36,845 bases of DNA from Ferruginibacter sp. (GTDB lineage Bacteria > Bacteroidota > Bacteroidia > Chitinophagales > Chitinophagaceae). Position 1 is the stretch's first letter. Each line of letters begins with the position of its first letter. The notes below the pieces were generated by a model. It worked only from the letters and a program-made list of their open reading frames with translations, made no database searches and had not been told where the DNA came from. The position numbers were made by a program, and so were the translations under genes. Positions 25,740 through 33,998 of this stretch are shown here, one piece after another. The stretch covers positions 1-36,845 of the forward strand of contig JANXVN010000088.1 of assembly GCA_025351645.1 (NCBI GenBank), written 5' to 3'.

Positions 25740-27275
25740 CTACCAAATATTATTTAGGTGGCTGTATTGTAAGGTTGATAGGTTTAATTTATCTGTGCAG
25801 TTTAAATGAATCTGGTTATATGGTTTTGATGGAAAATAAATCGATGTCATTACGGTTAATCCATCATCAGCAAATAATTCTACTGAACTAACATCAAAAA
25901 TTAAAGAAAGATTTATTTTTTTATTCTTAGAGAAACGTGGAGCCACATTTACGGCTGCAAAACCTTTACTAAAATCAATTTTTCCTGACTTTTTACGATC
26001 AATATAATATTCGTTTTTTTCTTTATTAAACCCTATTAGTAAGGTATCTCCCAAATTGTTGCACACCACAAACGAAAAATCCTTGATGGTATCCATTGCA
26101 ATATTTATCCTGCAAGGCAACGAAATTTTGCCTGCTTTATCTGCAATATCTAAGCTTTTATTTACCTGGATATTGTTTACAGTCAACTGGTTCTTTACTA
26201 TTTTTGATAATTCAGTTACAGGGGTTGAGGTTACAAAACTAGTTGTTCCAACGTTTTTAAGTTTTAATTCTCTTGGAATTGTCATGGCGTTTCTCCACAC
26301 TTCCGTTGGTACTTGATTAGCATACATCCAGTTACTCATCCAGCCTAACAAAATTTTTCTTTTGCCCGTATTCGACCAGGTTACTCCGGCGTAATTATCA
26401 GGGCCATAATCTAACCATTTGGTATCAGTTTGGATGGTGGTAAAAATTTTTCCATTAAATTCCCCAACAAAATATTGGGTACCCGAACCCATGTTTGGCC
26501 CGCCTGGATTTATATTTACAATCAGCACCCACCGAGATTTCCCTTTATCATCAAGTAATATTAGGTCAGGGCATTCCCAAACGCCACCATGTGCACCAGC
26601 AGCCTTTCCAAATTCACTTTCTTTAGTCCAGTTTTTTAAATCGGGAGCAGAATAAAATGTTACTTTGTCTGCAGTAGCCAGTGTCATTATCCATTTTTTT
26701 GCCGGCGCGTACCACATAACTTTAGGGTCACGAAAATCTTTGATACCCGGATTTTTAATTACAGGGTTGCCTGCATATTTAATCCATGTTTTTCCATCAT
26801 CATTACTATAAGCCAGGCTTTGATTTTGAAATGTATTAGTTCCGGCTTTCTCTCCTTCCATGTTATGCTGTGTAAAGATTGCTACTAAAGGAGCTTTTCC
26901 ATTTAAGCCCAAGCCAGAAGTATTATGCTCATCTACAACTGCACTTCCAGAAAAAATAGTTCCTATAGAATCAGGATAAATTGCAATGGGCCCTTCTTTC
27001 CAATGTATCATGTCTTTACTGGTAGCATGTCCCCAATGCATAGGTCCCCACAATGTACTATAAGGATGATACTGAAAAAATAAATGATAAATACCCTTGT
27101 TATAAACCATTCCATTGGGGTCGTTTATCCAGTGTGCCTTCGGCGAAAAATGAATTTGTGGCCTGTATTGTTCTGCCATCAACTTATTGGATGTTTGCGC
27201 CGATAGTTTGTTGAATATTGTTGAAATAAACAACATGCAAACTAAAAGAAATAGCTTTTTATTTTTCATGATCAT
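25740..27275 (-). CDS. Glycoside hydrolase family 32 protein (fructan hydrolase/levanase-type)
   Basis: FSPKAHWINDPNGMVYNKGIYHLFFQYHP, GPMHWGHATSKDMIHW, FRDPKVMWY, ECPDLILL. Confidence 0.94.
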   Translation of the reverse strand: MIMKNKKLFLLVCMLFISTIFNKLSAQTSNKLMAEQYRPQIHFSPKAHWINDPNGMVYNKGIYHLFFQYHPYSTLWGPMHWGHATSKDMIHWKEGPIAIYPDSIGTIFSGSAVVDEHNTSGLGLNGKAPLVAIFTQHNMEGEKAGTNTFQNQSLAYSNDDGKTWIKYAGNPVIKNPGIKDFRDPKVMWYAPAKKWIMTLATADKVTFYSAPDLKNWTKESEFGKAAGAHGGVWECPDLILLDDKGKSRWVLIVNINPGGPNMGSGTQYFVGEFNGKIFTTIQTDTKWLDYGPDNYAGVTWSNTGKRKILLGWMSNWMYANQVPTEVWRNAMTIPRELKLKNVGTTSFVTSTPVTELSKIVKNQLTVNNIQVNKSLDIADKAGKISLPCRINIAMDTIKDFSFVVCNNLGDTLLIGFNKEKNEYYIDRKKSGKIDFSKGFAAVNVAPRFSKNKKINLSLIFDVSSVELFADDGLTVMTSIYFPSKPYNQIHLNCTDKLNLSTLQYSHLNNIW

Positions 27276-27310
27276 ATAAATTTAATTAATTTATTTTAAA
27301 ACAGTAAAAA

Positions 27311-27331
27311 GGAGGAAGTAAAACTTCCTCC
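27311..27331 (-). terminator. Hairpin with T run between susD and GH32 genes
   Basis: GGAGGAAGT aaa ACTTCCTCC 9-bp perfect stem; on the minus strand followed by TTTTTA. Confidence 0.7.
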
Positions 27332-27391
27332 GATTATTAAAGTAAACTCTTAGTGTTACACATAACACCTAAAATGAAACTAGTTATCAAA

Positions 27392-29098
27392 TTAGTATCC
27401 AGGATTTTGTTTGTATAATCCATTTGTAAAAGTTATTTCTGATTGAGGAATTGGTAAATATTCATCCCTGCCTGCTGTAAATTTAGCAGTTGCTAAAAAA
27501 GTTCTGTTTACTTTTTCAACAGCAATATAGGCATTCAAAGTTTTCTCTGCCATTCCCCATCTAACCAAATCAAAAAAACGTGCGCCTTCAGTTGCAAATT
27601 CCAATCTTCTTTCCCATTGCAATGCTGTACGGGCATAATCCTGCGTCCAACCAATACTTGTATATTGTTTTACATTATAGTTAGAAGGAAAAGTTCCGTC
27701 AGCCTTTTTTAATCTTGCTGTACTTGCAGCAGCTCTTGCCCTAATTTGGTTTATAAGCGGTAAGGCATTGGCTTGTTGTCCCAACTCAATATAAGCTTCT
27801 GCCTGCATCAATAAAATATCATCATATCTTAAAATGTCATAGTTTTTTGCAGTGCCCATAAATGGCCCCATCTTTAAGTAAGACGGACTGTTTGCCAATT
27901 GTTGAAAACGCATGGTATGAAAATTACCATAAGTTCCTGCATCGCGGACCCAGCTAACACTAAATGGTTTTGTATTATCATACTTATAAGGATGGCCATC
28001 AATACCAACAGTATGGTCTAAACGGGGATCTACAGTAGCCGTAGTTAAATTTGCTGTACTGTTATTAAAAGTATTAAAATTTGGCAATCCGTTTATATCT
28101 GTGGTGTGTGCGTTTACTAAATTCTGACTTGCAGCATGAAAACCGCAGCAACCATATTGAGGAGCTCCGTGCGGATAATTTAGTCCATCTTCAAAACTTA
28201 ATCTGCCGGAAGTTGTACCATCATTAATAGTGAACTGTATAGCAAAAATAGATTCAGGGCCATTCTCAGTTTCAGGTAAAAAGTTATCACCAATATCGCT
28301 GCTTAAAGAGTATTTGCCTGAAGCAATAACCGCTTGTGTCAAGGTTACAACCTGTTGTAATAATACCTGATTAATGCTGGTTACATGGTTAGTATTGTCT
28401 TGCATGTAAGCCTGGTACAATCTAACTTTAGCAAGGTAAGCCTGGGCAGATAATTTATTTGCTCTTGCCAATTCGGGTTGAGTTGCAGGTAAATTGTCAA
28501 TTGCATATTGAAAATCTGCTGCTATTTTATTCCAGGAATCATCATTGCTTAAAATATTCGAGACTTTTAAAATATCAGCCAAAGAAGCATTTTCATCAAA
28601 AATTGGAATATTTTTAAATAACAATTTCATAGTAAAATAACTATGCGCCCTCAAAAAATGCAGTTCGCCCAACCTTATTTTTTTTGCAGGATAAACCGTT
28701 TCAGATAATGAATTAACTGCTCGTATAGCTGCGTTAGCCCGGGAAATCGATTTAAATAAATTTTTCCAGGTACGGGGAATATACAATTCCATGGATGGAG
28801 TAACTAGGTTATAATGTTCCAGGGCATCAATATCGCCTAAATCACTGGTTCCGCCTCCGCCTTTATAGGCATCATCCGAGCGCACGCTGCCGTAAGCCCA
28901 GTTACTGTATATTGGCCCAATCATATCACCGTTTCCAATAGCTGCATAAGATGCTGTTACCAGTCCTTCAATTGCAGTAGGCGATGTTAAATCGGAAGAG
29001 GAAAGTACCCCTGTTGGCTTATAGTCGAGCTCTTTTTTGCAGGAGCTTAATAGGATTACCCCCGCTGTTAAAAAAGCAATTATTTTTTTATTTTTCAT
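27392..29098 (-). CDS. RagB/SusD family nutrient uptake outer membrane lipoprotein
   Basis: Lipobox LLSSCKKELDYKPTG; RILRYDDILLMQAEAYIELGQ-like YDILRYDDILLMQAEAYIELGQQ; C-terminal WERRLEFATEGARFFDLVRWG ... YLPIPQSEI. Confidence 0.95.
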   Translation of the reverse strand: MKNKKIIAFLTAGVILLSSCKKELDYKPTGVLSSSDLTSPTAIEGLVTASYAAIGNGDMIGPIYSNWAYGSVRSDDAYKGGGGTSDLGDIDALEHYNLVTPSMELYIPRTWKNLFKSISRANAAIRAVNSLSETVYPAKKIRLGELHFLRAHSYFTMKLLFKNIPIFDENASLADILKVSNILSNDDSWNKIAADFQYAIDNLPATQPELARANKLSAQAYLAKVRLYQAYMQDNTNHVTSINQVLLQQVVTLTQAVIASGKYSLSSDIGDNFLPETENGPESIFAIQFTINDGTTSGRLSFEDGLNYPHGAPQYGCCGFHAASQNLVNAHTTDINGLPNFNTFNNSTANLTTATVDPRLDHTVGIDGHPYKYDNTKPFSVSWVRDAGTYGNFHTMRFQQLANSPSYLKMGPFMGTAKNYDILRYDDILLMQAEAYIELGQQANALPLINQIRARAAASTARLKKADGTFPSNYNVKQYTSIGWTQDYARTALQWERRLEFATEGARFFDLVRWGMAEKTLNAYIAVEKVNRTFLATAKFTAGRDEYLPIPQSEITFTNGLYKQNPGY

Positions 29099-29118
29099 GT
29101 TGTAATATTTTTGTTTAT

Positions 29119-32100
29119 TTAGAAAGATGCGTTAACACCGATTGTTAATGTTTTTGGAATGGGTACTGGGTTTATATCAATTCTTTCCGGATCAGGACTT
29201 AAATAACTTTTGCTTTTGAATACAAATAAATTTTCTGCCATGGCATATATCCGAAGCCTTGAAAAGATTGATTTTGAAGTAATGTTATACCCTAATTGAA
29301 TATTGCGCATTTTAAAATACGAGGTATTCACAATAAAATAGTCCGATGTGCGGCTTTCATTATTGTTGTCTTTTAAAGTTAAAGTGGGCACAGATGTATT
29401 TGTGTGAGTTGGGGTCCAACCATTAAAAACTCCCGCTCCTACATTCTCTCTGCTTTTCATTAAGTTGTTGTATAAGGAGTACCAGTCAAATCCTTTTCTG
29501 CCACCTACACCAGATCCAAATATGGAAAAATCAAACTGCTTGTAACTTAAATCAATCCGCATACCATATTCTAATGCGGGTAAGGTTGTACCAATCCATG
29601 TTCTATCCAAATCATCAATTGCACCATCTTTGTTTACATCAACATATCTAATTCTTCCCGGACCTGCACCAATTTGTTTAGGAGCTTTATCAACTTCTGC
29701 CTGAGATTGAAAAAGACCGGCTGTTTTATAACCAAAAATATCAAACTGAGAATGGCCAATAATTGTGTTTACCAAATTACCGGCATAGGCAGGGCGTACA
29801 TTTTCAGGAAGTTCAGTTATTTTATCTCTGAAATGGGCAAAATTTAATTTCACATCATATTTAAAATCACCCATTTTTTCGCTTTGATAACCAATTACAA
29901 ATTCCCAGCCTTTATTGCTTTTAGAAGCCCCATTAACTGCTTTTGATTGCCCCTCTCCTAATGCAGAAGCAACAGGTGGTGTTATTAAAATCCCGGTAGT
30001 ATTCCTTGAAAAATAATCGAATGAACCGTAAATTTTATTCTTAAGTATGACGAAGTCGATACCTGTATTTATTTCATTTGTAGATTCCCATTTAAGGCCA
30101 GGATTAGCAGCCTGGGTTTGTACAAAGCCTGATGGTAATGTTCCAGTATTGGCACCGGATAATGAATAGGCTGTCCCAACATTCATGTATTGCTCCCAAA
30201 AACCGGGTGTAAGTTGATTTTGTGTGGTTCCATATCTTGCACCAAATAGGCCAAAACGAGCCAAATCTCCAATTTGCTGATTACCTACACGGCCAATACC
30301 TGCCCTTAATTTTAGTTCAGAAAACATAGTATTATTTTTCATGAATGCTTCTTTATCAATTCTCCAACCAACAGAAGCTGCGGGAAAAACACCATATTGA
30401 TTGTTTGCACCAAAACGTGACGAACCATCACGGCGAACAGTAACAGCAGCAAGATATTTATCGCTATAATTATAATCTATCCGGGCAAATTGAGAAAACA
30501 ACCTGTTGCCTGTTGAGCCACCACTAACAGTTGTATTGCCTGTACCAGCATTTAATGTAAAGTAATCTTCTGTTTGAATAGCGTAGCCTTCTTTTTTAGT
30601 TGACTGAAAATCTACATTGGTTTTAATAAACTCGGTACCTAATAAAAACTTAAAATGATTATTTTGATTAAGGTTTAAATTATACCGGACCGTGTTAGAA
30701 AATGTAGTGCTTAAATAATGGTTCTGGTCAAACGATAAACTATTAGTTGTTCGGCTTAATGCACCTTCAGTAAATGTTGGTGCTATTACTCTGCTTAAAT
30801 AATTTGCATTGTCAGCACCGAAATTAGATTTAAAAAACAAATTTTTAATGGGCTGTATTTCTACAAAAACATTTCCAAATGTACTTAAGCGATTGGCATT
30901 ATTCCACTTAGCCAAATCCTGCATGTGCAATGGATTGTTCCTATCAGAATATCCTGCGCCTGATTCACCAGCATAGGTCTTGCCATCTTTTTGATATACC
31001 GGGATTGTTGGTGCCAGGGTTACTGCTAAAAAAGTAGTTGCTGCTCCGCCAAGGTCATTTGTAGTAAGTGTTTCATCTGAATTAGCCATTCTTAAATTAA
31101 GGCCTAAAGTAACCTTATCATTAAAAGAACGGGTAATAGCATTGATGCTTCCACTTAAACGCTTATAACCTGTATACTTTAACATTCCGGTATTTTTAAG
31201 GTAACCGAAATTCATTTCGACAGAAGAGTTTTTATTGCCCACAGATGCGGTTAAACTATTGTTGGTAACCAATCCTGTTTTATACATTACATCCTGCCAG
31301 TCTGTATTGCCTGCGGGTGTATTAGGGTCTCCGCCTACAAAAGGCTGAACAGTTACACTATTTAATACCGGCTTTGTATAATCCTTATTCCAATCAAAAT
31401 TATAAATACTGCCATAACCGGCAGCAGGATCCTGGCCATCATTAACAGATGCCTGCCACAATGCTTTTCCTCTGTCCAGCGAACTAAGCATTTTAAAACG
31501 TAGCGATTTTTCCGATTGGCTTGATACGCTGCTGTTAAATTGAAAATCTACTTTACCATTGGTATTACCGCCATTTTTTGTAGTAACAATAATAACGCCG
31601 TTAGATGCACGGGCGCCATAAATCGATTCTGAAGATGCATCTTTAAGCACCTGGACAGAAGCTATATTTGCGGGATCCATATTTTGAAATACCTCCGGCC
31701 TTGTTGTTGGTATCCCATCAATAATATACAGCGGATCATTATTGCCCAATGTATTGGCTCCACGAATTAAAATCCTGCTGTTGGCACCATTTGGTGACCC
31801 ATCTTTTTCAATGTATAAACCTGCTACCCTACCTTGCAAAGCCTGCATGGTATTGCCGGATGTATTATTTTTAACCGGCGTTAAATCTACCACCGCAATG
31901 GCACCAGTTAAATCTTGTTTTCGTTGCGAGGTGTAGCCTACTACAACAACTTCGTTCATACCTGCATTAACCTCTTCCATTGTAAGGCTAATCGTTTGTG
32001 CCGCTTTTGTAATTTTAATACTTTGGGGCGTCATGCCAACATAAGAAAAATTGAGGGTTTCTCCTGCAGGGGCTTCAATTGAAAAACTACCATCTGCCAA

Positions 32101-32253
32101 AGTTGTAACCGTTTTATTTTTGGTTTGTACTGTTACGCCTGGCAATGGCTCGCCAGTACTTTTTCGCGTTACCTTGCCAGTTAGCTTAATTTGCTGGGCA
32201 TGGCAAAAAAGCACCAGCAGTAGTAAGGGGATAATTGAAAAGAATTTCTTCAT
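29119..32253 (-). CDS. SusC/RagA family TonB-linked outer membrane protein
   Basis: N-terminal carboxypeptidase-like domain VTRKSTGEPLPGVTVQTKN, plug motif ALQGRVAGLYIEKDGSPNGANSRILIRGANTLGNNDPLYIIDGIPT, ASSESIYGARASNGVIIVTTKNG. Confidence 0.96.
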   Translation of the reverse strand: MKKFFSIIPLLLLVLFCHAQQIKLTGKVTRKSTGEPLPGVTVQTKNKTVTTLADGSFSIEAPAGETLNFSYVGMTPQSIKITKAAQTISLTMEEVNAGMNEVVVVGYTSQRKQDLTGAIAVVDLTPVKNNTSGNTMQALQGRVAGLYIEKDGSPNGANSRILIRGANTLGNNDPLYIIDGIPTTRPEVFQNMDPANIASVQVLKDASSESIYGARASNGVIIVTTKNGGNTNGKVDFQFNSSVSSQSEKSLRFKMLSSLDRGKALWQASVNDGQDPAAGYGSIYNFDWNKDYTKPVLNSVTVQPFVGGDPNTPAGNTDWQDVMYKTGLVTNNSLTASVGNKNSSVEMNFGYLKNTGMLKYTGYKRLSGSINAITRSFNDKVTLGLNLRMANSDETLTTNDLGGAATTFLAVTLAPTIPVYQKDGKTYAGESGAGYSDRNNPLHMQDLAKWNNANRLSTFGNVFVEIQPIKNLFFKSNFGADNANYLSRVIAPTFTEGALSRTTNSLSFDQNHYLSTTFSNTVRYNLNLNQNNHFKFLLGTEFIKTNVDFQSTKKEGYAIQTEDYFTLNAGTGNTTVSGGSTGNRLFSQFARIDYNYSDKYLAAVTVRRDGSSRFGANNQYGVFPAASVGWRIDKEAFMKNNTMFSELKLRAGIGRVGNQQIGDLARFGLFGARYGTTQNQLTPGFWEQYMNVGTAYSLSGANTGTLPSGFVQTQAANPGLKWESTNEINTGIDFVILKNKIYGSFDYFSRNTTGILITPPVASALGEGQSKAVNGASKSNKGWEFVIGYQSEKMGDFKYDVKLNFAHFRDKITELPENVRPAYAGNLVNTIIGHSQFDIFGYKTAGLFQSQAEVDKAPKQIGAGPGRIRYVDVNKDGAIDDLDRTWIGTTLPALEYGMRIDLSYKQFDFSIFGSGVGGRKGFDWYSLYNNLMKSRENVGAGVFNGWTPTHTNTSVPTLTLKDNNNESRTSDYFIVNTSYFKMRNIQLGYNITSKSIFSRLRIYAMAENLFVFKSKSYLSPDPERIDINPVPIPKTLTIGVNASF

Positions 32254-32278
32254 AATAGCAATTTTAAATGTTAAAAAT

Positions 32279-32315
32279 TAATTGGTTTGCTTAGTTTTTA
32301 TTTGGTGTGCTTAGT
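32279..32315 (-). promoter_or_regulatory. Direct-repeat candidate operator upstream of susC
   Basis: attggtttgcttagt (32281-32295) and tttggtgtgcttagt (32301-32315), 13/15 identical, 20-bp period. Confidence 0.5.
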
Positions 32316-32349
32316 GTATACTACTAATCAGTTTATTAATATATTTTGC

Positions 32350-33714
32350 TTAAGAAGTTGTTAATTCTTTTTCAAGTTGTTCAAGAGATACTCCTTTGGT
32401 TTCAGGCATCTTGAAAAGGACCCACAACAGTTGTAAAACCATCATGCCACCGAAAAAGGCAAAAATTGGCCAAGGATTTTCTTTAAAAATCCCATTGGTT
32501 TCATCAAGAAAAAATGGTGTTATCAGGGTTATGATTGCAGCAAATACCCAGTGTACGCTTGCACCAAAAGATTGCCCCATTGCTCTTATTTTTGTTGGGA
32601 ATATTTCTGAAATAAAAACCCAGATAACGGCCCCCTGCCCCACTGCATGAGATGCTATAAACAGCAATAAAAACCCCATTAATAAGGTAGGGTTAGCATG
32701 TATTGCAAAACATACAGCAACCATTAAAAGGCTGATTATATACCCTATTGAACCTATTAAAAGTAATTTTTTGCGGCCGATATGGTCAATAAAATAGAGG
32801 CCAACAAAAGTAAAGATCAAGTTTGTACCTCCAATTGCTATTGAATTTAAAAGAGAATCTTTTGCGCCCAAACCAATTTTAGATAGTATTTCAGGCGCAT
32901 AATATAAAATGAAATTAATACCCGAAAACTGGTTAAAAAAAGCAATAAAAAATGCCAGTGAAATGATAGCCTTATGCTTGTGGCTAAAAAATTTTGCGGG
33001 CTGCCCTAATGGCGATTCCTGCTGGTTACCTTTAATGATTGCCGCTATTTCTTCATCAACATTTTCAATACCTATTATCAGTAAAATTTCTTTCGCTTTT
33101 GCCAAATCGTTCTTTTTTGAAATTAGCCATCGAGGGCTTTCCGGTACACCAGCTACTAAAAAGGTATAAATTATAGATGGTATTGCTAAAACTCCCAGCA
33201 TCCAGCGCCAATCGTTTAAGCCTCCAACACCTTGTAGAAAATAATTTGATAAAAAGGCAATCAATATTCCGAACACTATATTAAATTGATAGAGGGCTCC
33301 TAATTTACCCCTGGTTGCAGGTGTTGAAATTTCAGAAATATAAGTTGGTGCAACAACAGATGAAACCCCGATGCCGATACCACCAATAAACCTGAAGAAG
33401 GAAAATGTGTAGGGATCCTGCGCAAACGCTGAGCCAAGGGCTGAGATGGTAAATAAAATCCCTATCCACATCAACACTTTTTTTCTGCCATATTTTTCTG
33501 TAGGAAGTCCGCCGAAAATTGATCCAAACAGCGTACCCCATAGTGCCATCGACATTATAAAAAAACCATGAAATAGAGGAGTTGTATGCCAAAGATTTTT
33601 AATGGGAAGATTTGCCCCAGATATTACCACGGTATCAAACCCAAAGATAAATCCGGCAAGGGCGGCCACCATAGACCATTGAAATAGTTTTTTTTTATTC
33701 ATATAGCAGCTCAT
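32350..33714 (-). CDS. Sugar porter family MFS transporter
   Basis: GFIFGFDTVVISGANLPIK, GGLPTEKYGRKKVLMW, RFIGGIGIGVSSVVAPTYISEISTPATRGKLGALYQ, VPESPRWLISK, PETKGVSLEQLE. Confidence 0.94.
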   Translation of the reverse strand: MSCYMNKKKLFQWSMVAALAGFIFGFDTVVISGANLPIKNLWHTTPLFHGFFIMSMALWGTLFGSIFGGLPTEKYGRKKVLMWIGILFTISALGSAFAQDPYTFSFFRFIGGIGIGVSSVVAPTYISEISTPATRGKLGALYQFNIVFGILIAFLSNYFLQGVGGLNDWRWMLGVLAIPSIIYTFLVAGVPESPRWLISKKNDLAKAKEILLIIGIENVDEEIAAIIKGNQQESPLGQPAKFFSHKHKAIISLAFFIAFFNQFSGINFILYYAPEILSKIGLGAKDSLLNSIAIGGTNLIFTFVGLYFIDHIGRKKLLLIGSIGYIISLLMVAVCFAIHANPTLLMGFLLLFIASHAVGQGAVIWVFISEIFPTKIRAMGQSFGASVHWVFAAIITLITPFFLDETNGIFKENPWPIFAFFGGMMVLQLLWVLFKMPETKGVSLEQLEKELTTS

Positions 33715-33998
33715 TTAGAAATTAAATATCCCTACAACTGCTGCGAATGATTTAGTAAATCGTTTCTAATCTATTCAAAATTGTATTTTATTTAAAATTA
33801 ATTTAACTACTTGTTAATCAATAGTATAATCATTTATCAAAAACGTAATAGAATTAAATTTTATAAATTTGTACCAGGAATTTATAAAAGAATACCAAAA
33901 AAAATATTTTTGCATGGCTCAAATTGTGAAAATAAATTCTAAATGTAAATATTGATACGATTTTATGAGAGTCATTTAAAAAAAATACTCAACTTGCA

